Assembly (NCBI RefSeq): GCF_947493875.1
Contig: NZ_CANLSU010000002.1
Location: forward strand, 372,001-436,000
Direction of reading: 5' to 3'
DNA length: 64,000 nt
DNA from: an uncultured Marinococcus sp.
Lineage (GTDB): Bacteria > Bacillota > Bacilli > Bacillales > Marinococcaceae
Numbering within the stretch: position 1 is the stretch's first letter; every line of letters starts with the position of its first letter. Under the pieces are notes generated by a model, which was not told the DNA's origin, ran no database searches, and worked only from the letters and a program-made list of their open reading frames with translations. Positions 55,012-63,145 of the stretch are shown here, piece after piece. Made by a program: the position numbers and the translations under genes.

Positions 55012-55629
55012 ATGACTGCCGGACTATTATTAAGCGCTGTTCCACCCAAGGGGCATCCTTTTGTGATGATTGCCACGGATTCGAAGGGGGCAAGTCTTGA
55101 GGACGGACCGGCGGATGAAAAGGCGCAGAAGATATTTGACGCCGGAAATGCACTGCTGGCTGTGAGTGGTGTGGCCACAGACACCCACCGGGCCCGGCTT
55201 GTAGAGACGCTTGAAAAACATAAAGCACAACCGATTGATAAAAAAATGCAGTTAGTTTATGACGAAAGTATGTCTGTAAAAAGCGAGCTTGGCTTAAATA
55301 TGACTGCTGCGATTATGCAGTTTGACGAAAACGGGAACCCACAGGTGGCATTCTGCTATGTCGGGACAGATGAAGGAGACCGACAGTTTAACCCTTATAC
55401 ATTCGACCGCCGGGTGCCTGAGGTCAATCACGCTTATTTTGGTGAAGATAAAGAAGAAGTCACCGACTTCCGAAAAAAGCTGGATGAGAAGCTCGATAAA
55501 AAAACAATTACCCCGGACCACGTCCGGGAATCTGCCGGATGGTTTATCCGGAGGGCAGCAGAGGCATTTCCCGAAGCGGTTAATGCAAGGGTCCAGACGA
55601 AGGTGAAGGTCTTCAGGCCTGGAATGTGA
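55012..55629 (+). CDS. Hypothetical 205-residue protein, possibly Ntn-hydrolase-like
   Basis: The N-terminal part (LLLSAVPPKGHPFVMIATDSKGAS, then IFDAGNALLAVSGVATD) has the beta-strand and turn pattern seen at the start of proteasome-like Ntn hydrolases, where a strand reads 'atDsr' and a later one 'ki..i...i.va.sG'. This is a fold-level impression only, and no catalytic N-terminal Thr, Ser or Cys is evident without processing. AGAGGTGAAAG precedes the ATG. Neighbours are also unassigned. Confidence 0.55.
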   Translation: MTAGLLLSAVPPKGHPFVMIATDSKGASLEDGPADEKAQKIFDAGNALLAVSGVATDTHRARLVETLEKHKAQPIDKKMQLVYDESMSVKSELGLNMTAAIMQFDENGNPQVAFCYVGTDEGDRQFNPYTFDRRVPEVNHAYFGEDKEEVTDFRKKLDEKLDKKTITPDHVRESAGWFIRRAAEAFPEAVNARVQTKVKVFRPGM

Positions 55630-55674
55630 TACGGCAAAGAATACATTAATATGCGAATGAAAGGGGATAACATA

Positions 55675-56088
55675 ATGAGCTTTGAAAATACCTTCGCCAC
55701 CAAAACACGCAAATATTTAAATATTGATGCCCAGCCCGAGCAGCAGCTGATCGAATCTACGGCGAGGGAAATCATGTATTATTTCATGGACCTTGAAGAG
55801 GAATTTAAAAATATAAACGACCGCAAGTTTCATATTGAAGCGGGCTTTCATGAAAGCTATATTAAAATCAACAAGCGAAAGCTCACTTTTGAGCTGAAGC
55901 ATATTCCTTCCCACCGTATCACTATTATTCAAAAGGTGAATGGCAGTAAAGCCCATATAGACCATATTATCGCCAAAGACGATGAAGCCCGCAGTGAAGC
56001 AGATGAAACCCCCTTCAGCCGTGATTTAATCCGCCGGTATCTGATCCAGACATTCGGGGATTCTCTCGACTTAAGTAATATTTACTGA
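55675..56088 (+). CDS. Hypothetical 137-residue protein
   Basis: Starts at ATG 55675 behind AAAGGGG; eight upstream codons are rejected. The sequence is an alpha/beta mixture (FHIEAGFHESYIKINKRKLTFELKHIPSHRITIIQKVNG forms a run of strands) and is charged throughout. No family is recognised. It ends at a terminator that separates it from panB. Confidence 0.55.
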   Translation: MSFENTFATKTRKYLNIDAQPEQQLIESTAREIMYYFMDLEEEFKNINDRKFHIEAGFHESYIKINKRKLTFELKHIPSHRITIIQKVNGSKAHIDHIIAKDDEARSEADETPFSRDLIRRYLIQTFGDSLDLSNIY

Positions 56089-56114
56089 TGCCCTCTCCCG
56101 GAGGGCATTTTTTA
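56088..56114 (+). terminator. Terminator before the pan operon
   Basis: ATGCCCTC/GAGGGCAT stem with TCCCG loop, then six T residues. Confidence 0.85.
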
Positions 56115-56127
56115 TTGGGAAATTTTT

Positions 56128-56176
56128 TTGACAAACGAAGTCGCGGCGGTTGAATAAATGCCAGGAGCGTCAGATA
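56128..56176 (+). promoter_or_regulatory. Promoter region of panBCD
   Basis: TTGACA (56128-56133) with TGAATA at 17-bp spacing, or TTGAAT (56150-56155) with GATAAT at 17-bp spacing; the choice is open. Confidence 0.5.
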
Positions 56177-56277
56177 ATATACATGTGTAAACACAAGCCG
56201 GTTCAAGCGTGGGAACGTACGTATCGGCAAAGAAGTCAGATAATTCTTTATTTTTTTAGTGAAGCAGGAGGAGAGAG

Positions 56278-57120
56278 ATGAAAAGCACGGCGGTATTTAA
56301 ACAGATGAAAGGCCGGCAGGAGCCGATCACAATGATCACAGCGTATGACGCTCCGACGGGAAAGGCCGCAGAAAAAGCTGGAATGGATATGATACTTGTG
56401 GGTGATTCTGCGGGCATGGTCGTGCACGGCTACGATTCGACGATTCCGGTAACACTTGACGACATGGTGATGCATGCACGTGCGGTACGCCGGGGGGCTC
56501 CGGGCACATTTATCGTAGTGGATCTGCCCTTTTTAACCTATCATTCCTCTATAGAAAGCACGTTTACAGCAGTGAAGCGTCTGATGCAGGAAGGTGGTGC
56601 CCAGGCAGTTAAGCTTGAAGGAGGAGATGAAGTTACCACGGAGACTATCGCCCGCATAACGGCTGCCGGTGTACCGGTCATTGGACATCTTGGCCTTACT
56701 CCGCAGTCCGTCGGAGTGCTTGGAGGATATAAGATACAAGGGAAAACAAAAGAAGCAGCCCAGCGGTTGATAAAAGAAGCCCGAAGACTCGAACAGGCCG
56801 GTGCATTTGCGCTGGTGCTCGAATGTGTGCCTGGAGAGCTCGCTGCCCGTATTGCAATGCATCTTTCGATTCCGGTTATCGGTATAGGAGCCGGCGTCGG
56901 CACTGACGGTCAGGTGCTGGTTTTTCATGACGCTGTCGGATGGGGAGACAGCTTTGTTCCTTCCTTTGCCAAGCAGTACACTAACGTCCAGGCCCAGATT
57001 GATGAAGCCCTTGAGAGCTATGTAAGTGATGTGAAGGCGAGAGCATTTCCAGAGGACCAGCACACATTTTCCATGGATGCTTCTGTGCTGAGCGACCTTG
57101 GCAGAGGAGGTTCTGCATGA
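56278..57120 (+). CDS. panB: Ketopantoate hydroxymethyltransferase PanB
   Basis: A 280-residue enzyme that makes ketopantoate from ketoisovalerate and methylene-THF, the first step to pantothenate. ITAYDAPTGKAAEKAGMDMILVGDSAGMVVHG binds the metal and substrate; VKLEGGDEV and GHLGLTPQSV follow; ECVPGELA carries the catalytic Glu. It starts at ATG 56278 after AGGAGGAGAG and overlaps panC by 4 bases (ATGA). Confidence 0.97.
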   Translation: MKSTAVFKQMKGRQEPITMITAYDAPTGKAAEKAGMDMILVGDSAGMVVHGYDSTIPVTLDDMVMHARAVRRGAPGTFIVVDLPFLTYHSSIESTFTAVKRLMQEGGAQAVKLEGGDEVTTETIARITAAGVPVIGHLGLTPQSVGVLGGYKIQGKTKEAAQRLIKEARRLEQAGAFALVLECVPGELAARIAMHLSIPVIGIGAGVGTDGQVLVFHDAVGWGDSFVPSFAKQYTNVQAQIDEALESYVSDVKARAFPEDQHTFSMDASVLSDLGRGGSA

Positions 57121-57980
57121 AAGTATTCACTGCCATTCAGGACATTCGAGCGCATATCGATGAAAGAAAACGCCAGGGGGAAATGATTGGATTTGTGCCG
57201 ACAATGGGAGCACTGCACGAAGGACATTTTTCATTAATGAACCAGGCTTTGAAGGAAAACGACGCAGCGGTGGTGAGCATTTTTGTCAATCCTCTGCAGT
57301 TCGGCCCGGATGAAGATTATGAGGCATATCCGCGTGCGCTTGATGCGGATCTTGAAAAAGCTGAAGCCCGGGGCATTGATACAGTGTTTGCGCCTTCAGC
57401 GGCAGAGATGTATCCCGAAGAAATGCATACAGGAGTGCACGTGCATGAAGGAACTGACGTCCTCTGTGGCAAAAGCCGGCCGGGGCATTTTGACGGAGTG
57501 GCGACAGTGGTGCTGAAGCTCCTGCAGATTATTCAGCCAACGCGGGTCTATTTTGGGCAGAAGGATGCTCAGCAGGCCGCTGTAGTAACGAATATGGGTC
57601 GTGATTTTAATCTTCCCACAGAAATTGTTACCGGCCCGACGATTCGGGAGCCTGATGGTCTGGCGCTGAGCTCCCGCAATGTGAATTTAACCAGCGGGGA
57701 GCGCCGGGAAGCCGTCTGGCTGTATGAAGGATTAAAGCAGGGAGCGTTATGGATAGAAGAGGGAACTTACAGACCCCGTGAAATTCTGGAGGAGGCAAAG
57801 CATACAGTGGAAGCTAACATCTCCGGGACGCTTGATTATATGGACATTTTAACGTACCCCGGTCTCAGGCCCGTAAAGGTATGGAATGAGCGGGTAATTA
57901 TTGCAGGAGCTGTACAGTTTTCGGGAGCGAGGCTCATTGATAATATCATTCTTTCTCCTGGCCAGAAAGGAAGGGCGTGA
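57117..57980 (+). CDS. panC: Pantothenate synthetase PanC
   Basis: A 287-residue ATP-dependent ligase joining pantoate and beta-alanine. [16 protein letters not shown] contains the HxGH nucleotide motif, [13 protein letters not shown] the second, and [15 protein letters not shown] the KMSKS-like loop. The 3' end passes the panD ribosome-binding site. One operon with panB and panD. Confidence 0.97.
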   Translation: MKVFTAIQDIRAHIDERKRQGEMIGFVPTMGALHEGHFSLMNQALKENDAAVVSIFVNPLQFGPDEDYEAYPRALDADLEKAEARGIDTVFAPSAAEMYPEEMHTGVHVHEGTDVLCGKSRPGHFDGVATVVLKLLQIIQPTRVYFGQKDAQQAAVVTNMGRDFNLPTEIVTGPTIREPDGLALSSRNVNLTSGERREAVWLYEGLKQGALWIEEGTYRPREILEEAKHTVEANISGTLDYMDILTYPGLRPVKVWNERVIIAGAVQFSGARLIDNIILSPGQKGRA

Positions 57981-57985
57981 CACTG

Positions 57986-58372
57986 ATGTACCGTACAATG
58001 ATGAAATCAAAGCTTCACCGGGCCGTAGTTACAGAAGCAGATTTAAACTATGTTGGAAGCATTACCATTGACCGGGATCTGATGGAGGCGGTGGACCTGT
58101 GGGAAAATGAGAAGGTGCAGGTAGTTAATAATACGAACGGGGCCCGTCTGGAAACGTACGTGATTGAAGGTCCCCGGGGAAGCGGAGTGATTTGCTTAAA
58201 CGGTGCAGCCGCAAGGATGGCGCAGCCGGGAGATGTGGTCATCATTATTGCGTATGCGTTGATAGAAAATGAAACGGCCCGGGAGTTCAAACCGGCGGTG
58301 GCAGTGCTTGACAGCCATAATCAAATCAAGCAGATGCTGTCTTACGAGCCGGCTTCGACAACACTGGATTAA
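57986..58372 (+). CDS. panD: Aspartate 1-decarboxylase PanD
   Basis: A 128-residue pyruvoyl-dependent enzyme supplying beta-alanine to PanC. Self-cleavage occurs between Gly24 and Ser25 (NYVGSITID). This numbering holds only with ATG 57986, which also follows AAGGAAGGG well, so the 3-codon extension to GTG 57977 is rejected. [20 protein letters not shown] and the Tyr58 region are typical. It is 9 nt from the next gene. Confidence 0.97.
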   Translation: MYRTMMKSKLHRAVVTEADLNYVGSITIDRDLMEAVDLWENEKVQVVNNTNGARLETYVIEGPRGSGVICLNGAAARMAQPGDVVIIIAYALIENETAREFKPAVAVLDSHNQIKQMLSYEPASTTLD

Positions 58373-58381
58373 AAGGAGACA

Positions 58382-59239
58382 ATGTCTGTGCGCACACCTG
58401 AAGCTATGATGGCGCTGATCATGGAGACTGCCGAGGGCGATGAACGTGTTCGGGCCGCAGCTCTAAGCGGCTCCCGTGCAGCGGCCCAAAGCAGCAGTCC
58501 TGATCTTTTCAGCGATTTTGATATTATTTATTTTGTGGAAAATATGGAACAAATGATTAAGGACCGGGCCTGGCTTGAAGTGTTTGGGGAGATTTTGATT
58601 ATGCAGACGCCGGATGAAATGAACTTATACCGGGAGCCGCCGGGGGAGTCATTTGCTTTTCTGATGCTTTTTCGGGATGGTAATCGCATAGATTTAACCT
58701 TAAAGCCTGCAGACAGCAGGTATGAGCATTGGAAGCAGGACGGTTTGACCCGCTGTCTGCTGGATAAAGATAACCGGGCATCTGACTTTCCTGCCCCTAC
58801 AGACACAGGCTACAAAACAAATATCCCGGAAGAAGGCTTCTTTCAGCAATGCTGTAATGAGTTTTGGTGGGTGGCTGTGTATGTGGCAAAAGGCTGGAGG
58901 CGCAAGGAAATGCTCTACGCCCAGGCCCATCTGGATATTATCCGCCGCATGCTGATACAAATGCTGCAGTGGAGGGTGGTACTCGAAAAAAAGAGACCAG
59001 TTAATTTCGGCCAGGAGGCGAAGCACCTGGAAAAACACCTTGGGGATAAAAGCAATAAAGAACTGGCAGCTACTTATGCGGCAGGCTCCTACGAAAGCGT
59101 TTGGGGCTCGCTGCAGACGGCGATGGCAATGTTTGAACGGGAATCTGCTTTTGTTGCGAATCAATGCAGGTTTGAGTTGAATGAACAGGAGGGGTCAGGG
59201 GTAAAACAATATATTAAAAAGGTCGGGCGCGAGCAGTAA
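58382..59239 (+). CDS. Aminoglycoside 6-adenylyltransferase-like protein, ANT(6)/AadK family
   Basis: A 285-residue nucleotidyltransferase of the AadK/ANT(6) family. The signature is LSGSRA..SSPDLFSDFDIIYFV, with the metal-binding aspartates in DFD, and RIDLTL holds the third acidic residue. The C-terminal region (FFQQCCNEFWWVAVYVAKGWRRKEMLYAQAHLD) matches the family closely. AadK enzymes adenylylate streptomycin; whether this chromosomal copy confers resistance is unknown. It lies 9 nt after panD and probably shares its transcript. Confidence 0.88.
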   Translation: MSVRTPEAMMALIMETAEGDERVRAAALSGSRAAAQSSSPDLFSDFDIIYFVENMEQMIKDRAWLEVFGEILIMQTPDEMNLYREPPGESFAFLMLFRDGNRIDLTLKPADSRYEHWKQDGLTRCLLDKDNRASDFPAPTDTGYKTNIPEEGFFQQCCNEFWWVAVYVAKGWRRKEMLYAQAHLDIIRRMLIQMLQWRVVLEKKRPVNFGQEAKHLEKHLGDKSNKELAATYAAGSYESVWGSLQTAMAMFERESAFVANQCRFELNEQEGSGVKQYIKKVGREQ

Positions 59240-59242
59240 AAT

Positions 59243-59272
59243 AAAAAAAGGCTCCTGCCAAGCAGCAGGAGC
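59243..59272 (-). terminator. Terminator after the RibD-like gene
   Basis: GCTCCTGC/GCAGGAGC stem; the T-run is on the minus-strand side, so it serves the leftward gene. Confidence 0.7.
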
Positions 59273-59406
59273 AAAATGAAATATGGGATAAGAGCAACAA
59301 ATTGGACGAATGCTACTCTATATGTTTATTATTACCTAAAGAGTAAAAAAGTACACACTTTTCAGAAAAAATGGTGCTTTTACCTACAGTGGCAAATGAG
59401 TCTAAA

Positions 59407-59946
59407 CTACTGACTGGACATGTCCCTAATCCGTTTATAGTGAAGCTGGGCCAATTCTCCCCAACGCTTCACCTCCTGCAGATGAAGCCGTTTTGGCGGG
59501 CCCGGGCTTTGCTTAAACAAAGGAATGCCGCTTCCTAAAAGATCGGGTGTGAGGGTAATAATGTATTCATCGATCAGCTCCTCGTGAAGCAGAGTGCCGA
59601 TAATATCTGAGCCTCCAACAACCCAGATGCCACTTCCGGACTCCTGCTGTTTGTTTTGAAGCCATTCTGAAACGGAACCCCGTACAAAGGAGACGCGGCC
59701 GTCATTTCCCATGCGGCTGGTGGAAAAAACATAGCATTCTTTATCACTGTACGGAAAGGAATCCGTTAAGACGAGCACGTGTTCATAGGTTTTTCTCCCC
59801 ATTACGACCGTATCCACCCGCCGGTACATTTCATCGTAGCCGTTATCATCTTCGCCTTCGGCTTTCAGCAGCCAGTCAATATTCCCTTCTGCATCAGCGA
59901 TATAGCCATCGAGACTGGCGGCGATAAACAGAATTACTGGCTTCAT
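59407..59946 (-). CDS. RibD C-terminal / DHFR-like family protein
   Basis: A 179-residue Rossmann-type reductase-like protein. ILFIAASLDGYIADAEGNIDWL, VVMGRKTYEHVL and GSGIWVVGGSDIIGTLLHEELIDEYIITLTPDLLGSGIPLF are the conserved blocks of the RibD-C/YyaP group, which have the dihydrofolate-reductase fold. The native substrate is unknown. The start is set by GAGGGGAG 8 nt before ATG 59946; the ATG one codon earlier is possible. Confidence 0.88.
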   Translation of the reverse strand: MKPVILFIAASLDGYIADAEGNIDWLLKAEGEDDNGYDEMYRRVDTVVMGRKTYEHVLVLTDSFPYSDKECYVFSTSRMGNDGRVSFVRGSVSEWLQNKQQESGSGIWVVGGSDIIGTLLHEELIDEYIITLTPDLLGSGIPLFKQSPGPPKRLHLQEVKRWGELAQLHYKRIRDMSSQ

Positions 59947-60031
59947 CATGACCACTCCCCTCTGTTAGTACATTCATTTTAGCATGTTAAAGAAAGAAAA
60001 TCGGAATAATTATGCGGGAAGGAGGTAAAGC

Positions 60032-60796
60032 ATGAAGAAAAACTGGGTGTGGGTAAGTGTTGCTGCTGCAATGGTTATAGCAGGCGGTGCGGGCTATTGG
60101 GCAGACCGGCACGTTTTAATCACAAATGTCGATGGCAATGACAAAGCCTGGTATATCGAGGGCGGCAAAGCGGAGGAAGAGCTCTACCTTCGTCCGGAAA
60201 CGGCAGCATCTTTATATGGAGCGGAATTAGAGCAAGAGGGTCCGACCGTGCGTTTATCGGTGAATGGCGCTTCATGGGAGGGAGAGCTTGAACAGAGTCC
60301 GGCGTGGTTCAATTGGAATGGAGAGGCTTATATTCCTGCGAAAGAAGCCGCCGAAGAGCTGGCATTCGAAGAAGAAGAGACCGGGAACCGCTATACAGCC
60401 CAATTGTGGAGCCCGGCCCAGGAAAGAATCGCCAGAGTGATCGAAAAAGGCGAAGAGTTTACAGGTGTTCCGTACAAATGGGGAGCGTCTGAAACTACGA
60501 CCGAGTATTTCGACTGCTCCTCCTTTACCCAGCGCATGTACGCTGAAGAAAATGTTGATCTTCCCAGGGTGTCGGAGGAACAGGCGCAGGAAGGCCGCGA
60601 TGTTGCTGAAGAAGACTGGAAGCGGGGAGACCTGATTTTCTTCGATACGAATGGAGACGGCAGTATTAATCATGTGAGCATGTATATTTCTGATGAAACG
60701 CTGTTTCACGCCACAGAATCCGATGGTGTCGGCTATACTGATTTTTCGGATTACTGGAGGGACTCTGTAGTGGAAACAAAACGATTCATTGTTTAA
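60032..60796 (+). CDS. Secreted NlpC/P60 peptidoglycan hydrolase
   Basis: A 254-residue exported protein. A hydrophobic N-terminal segment (residues 4-22) is followed by a region resembling a copper-amine-oxidase-like N domain (about 30-115) and a C-terminal NlpC/P60 domain (about 130-254). Catalytic Cys is in EYFDCSSFTQRMY, His in INHVSMYI and the third polar residue in LFHATES. It likely cuts D-Glu-DAP bonds in stem peptides. GGAAGGAGG precedes the ATG. Very acidic, fitting an exported protein of a halophile. Confidence 0.88.
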   Translation: MKKNWVWVSVAAAMVIAGGAGYWADRHVLITNVDGNDKAWYIEGGKAEEELYLRPETAASLYGAELEQEGPTVRLSVNGASWEGELEQSPAWFNWNGEAYIPAKEAAEELAFEEEETGNRYTAQLWSPAQERIARVIEKGEEFTGVPYKWGASETTTEYFDCSSFTQRMYAEENVDLPRVSEEQAQEGRDVAEEDWKRGDLIFFDTNGDGSINHVSMYISDETLFHATESDGVGYTDFSDYWRDSVVETKRFIV

Positions 60797-60886
60797 AAAC
60801 CGTTTGGATTCGTCTTCCTAAAAAGAAAGTGATAAAATAAAGAACGGAATAGACATGGGAAGATGAAACGAGGAGGCTTTTTAAGC

Positions 60887-62074
60887 ATGGATTTTAACAA
60901 GGTATTAAATCGGAAAAATACGAACTCGATGAAATGGGACTTTGCCGCCGAACGCTACGGCTCTTCAGAACTATGGCCAATGTGGGTAGCGGATATGGAT
61001 TTCCAGGCTCCGCAGCCTGTACTTGATGCGATGCAGGAGGTGCTTGATCACGGAATTTTCGGCTATCACCGGCGCCCGGAATCACTGAAGGACGCGACGA
61101 CAGAATGGATTCGCACGCGCCATAACTGGAATGTAAGCAATGAGCAGCTCGTCTTCACCCCTGGTGTAGTGCCGGCGATCAGTCATCTGATTCAGACATT
61201 TACCGAAAAAGGTGAGGGCGTTATTCTGCAGACACCGGTCTACTATCCGTTCTATATGCTGGTGGATAATAATGAACGAACGCTTTATAAGAACCCGCTG
61301 AAGGAAACAGACGAAGGGTTTACTATCGATGTGGAAAACCTTGAAGAACAGATGAAAGCCGGCGCGAAAATGCTTTTACTGTGCAGTCCCCATAACCCTA
61401 TCGGCCGGGTGTGGACCGAGGATGAGCTGCAGCAGATCGCCGCTCTGGCAGAGAAATACAACGTGCTGGTAGTATCCGATGAAATCCACGCAGATCTTAT
61501 TCTCTCCGGCGTGCATGTGCCGTTTTCGAAGGCAGCGGAGGGCTATGATGTGGAAACCATCACCTGCATGGCTCCAAGCAAAACCTTTAATCTTGCAGCC
61601 CTGCAGCTGTCCTACGTTGTTTTTGAGAAAAAAGCTTCGCAAAAAGCATACGAAGCTCATCTGCAGCGCAATTTCGTCGGAATCGACAATCCGTTTGCCA
61701 CAGTCGCTGCCGAAGCTGCCTACCGGCACGGGACCGAGTGGCTGGAGGAACTGCTCGTTCACCTGCGGGAAAACGTTGATTACTTAAAGGATCAACTGGA
61801 GTCGGCAATCCCGGAAGCGCATGTTATTAAGCCGGAAGGGACGTATCTTGTCTGGATTGATCTCCGGGGTCTTGGCATGGACAAAAAAGAACTGGAGGAA
61901 TGGCTGCGCAAAGAAGCCGGGGTAGCTCTGAGTGACGGGCATATATTTGGAGATGAAGGCGCTGGTTTTGTACGTATCAATGTCGCCTGCCCCCGTACGC
62001 ATATCGATGAGGGTGTGCGCCGCTTAAAAGAGGCATATGAACGCACTATCCAGGCCGCCGGCCGTAAGTCATGA
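60887..62074 (+). CDS. patB: Cystathionine beta-lyase / C-S lyase, MalY/PatB family
   Basis: A 395-residue fold-type I PLP enzyme. WPMWVADMDFQAPQPVLDAM is the MalY/PatB start motif, CSPHNPIGRVW and MAPSKTFNLAALQLSY hold the cofactor, with the PLP lysine in the last. It cleaves cystathionine or cysteine C-S bonds. The start at ATG 60887 (10 nt after GAGGAGG) fits better than ATG 60863. It overlaps the next gene by 4 bases. Confidence 0.9.
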   Translation: MDFNKVLNRKNTNSMKWDFAAERYGSSELWPMWVADMDFQAPQPVLDAMQEVLDHGIFGYHRRPESLKDATTEWIRTRHNWNVSNEQLVFTPGVVPAISHLIQTFTEKGEGVILQTPVYYPFYMLVDNNERTLYKNPLKETDEGFTIDVENLEEQMKAGAKMLLLCSPHNPIGRVWTEDELQQIAALAEKYNVLVVSDEIHADLILSGVHVPFSKAAEGYDVETITCMAPSKTFNLAALQLSYVVFEKKASQKAYEAHLQRNFVGIDNPFATVAAEAAYRHGTEWLEELLVHLRENVDYLKDQLESAIPEAHVIKPEGTYLVWIDLRGLGMDKKELEEWLRKEAGVALSDGHIFGDEGAGFVRINVACPRTHIDEGVRRLKEAYERTIQAAGRKS

Positions 62075-62541
62075 AGACCTTCCGTCTTGTCCGCCTCAGC
62101 TTGTTTCAAAAAGACGGTGACGCGATTGAAATGCATGAGATAAAAATGAAGGAAGGCCTCATTATTAATCGCGAAGAGCCTGATAGATCCTGGCTGCTTG
62201 ATGCGGTGATACCTACTGAGTATGAAGATATCATTCATGAGTGGGAAAGACACGAAGAGGAAATGCTGATGGAAGCAGTCATCACCCATCCCGACAATGC
62301 CCCGGCGCTTTTGAGGGGCGTCGTAAAAAAAACTACAAGACTTGAGCATTCTCTTGGCGTTTTAATTCAGGCGTATATGGCTGGAAAAGATGAAAACATC
62401 ACCGAATTGATATTAAAAGAGCTGATTACCGAAGGATATGAAGGTAATCAGCTTATGGAAGAGTTTCACGAGCGAAAAAACGATCAGCGCTCCTGGTCAA
62501 AGGCAATGGCGGCAAGATTATACAGCCGCCAGGAGAAATAA
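62071..62541 (+). CDS. YwpF-like protein
   Basis: A 156-residue protein whose N-terminal part (MKTFRLVRLSLFQKDGDAIE through KEGLIINREEPDRSWLLDAVI) resembles the YwpF family of unknown function. The C-terminal half (VVKKTTRLEHSLGVLIQAYMAGKDENITELILKELITEGY) is helical and not assigned. The start overlaps the patB stop (ATGA), so the two are translationally coupled. Confidence 0.65.
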   Translation: MKTFRLVRLSLFQKDGDAIEMHEIKMKEGLIINREEPDRSWLLDAVIPTEYEDIIHEWERHEEEMLMEAVITHPDNAPALLRGVVKKTTRLEHSLGVLIQAYMAGKDENITELILKELITEGYEGNQLMEEFHERKNDQRSWSKAMAARLYSRQEK

Positions 62542-62597
62542 TTTTCCCGGAGAGATGATAGAAGTGGAGTGATACGTATGTGTGAGGATCAGGGCAT

Positions 62598-63089
62598 ATG
62601 ACGACCTGCTACAAATTCCGGGACTACTACAATAACGAAGTGGAATTGGCGTTTAACGGCACTCCATTTTCAGACAAGCCGGGACATGTATGGGTAATAT
62701 GCTTATATGCCGGCAGATGGCTGCTCACTCGTCACTCCCAGCGCGGGCTGGAGTTTCCCGGCGGGAAGATCGAAAAGGGAGAAGCCCCCGAAGAAGCAGC
62801 TGTGCGGGAGGTCGATGAGGAAACCGGCGGCCGCATTGATGTAATACGCTCTCTCGGCCAGTACAAAGTAGTGGGTCGGAGTGAAGATGTAATAAAAAAT
62901 ATATACATCGCAGTGGTGGATTCACTGGTTCATCACGAAGATTATATGGAAACGGATGGCCCGGTGCTGATAGAAACACTTCCAAGTAATATTCGTGATC
63001 ATCCCGGCTACAGCTTTATTATGAAAGACGAAGTGCTCCCCCGCTCCGTAAAATATGCGGAGGAAGCAGGATATATTACATTAAGATGA
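62598..63089 (+). CDS. ytkD: Nudix hydrolase YtkD (nucleoside triphosphatase)
   Basis: A 163-residue Nudix protein. The Nudix box FPGGKIEKGEAPEEAAVREVDEETGG at residues about 54-79 carries the REVDEE metal ligands. The N-terminal FRDYYNNEVELAF and the C-terminal blocks match YtkD, which hydrolyses nucleoside triphosphates including oxidised forms. It is convergent with pckA, which is also its B. subtilis neighbour. Confidence 0.92.
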   Translation: MTTCYKFRDYYNNEVELAFNGTPFSDKPGHVWVICLYAGRWLLTRHSQRGLEFPGGKIEKGEAPEEAAVREVDEETGGRIDVIRSLGQYKVVGRSEDVIKNIYIAVVDSLVHHEDYMETDGPVLIETLPSNIRDHPGYSFIMKDEVLPRSVKYAEEAGYITLR

Positions 63090-63126
63090 AAGGAACCGGC
63101 GCCTGCAAAGGCACCGGTTCCTTTTT
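63089..63126. terminator. Bidirectional terminator between ytkD and pckA
   Basis: AAAGGAACCGG/CCGGTTCCTTT stem with T-run on the + side and A residues on the other. Confidence 0.9.
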
Positions 63127-63145
63127 AATCCATTAAAAACAGGGA

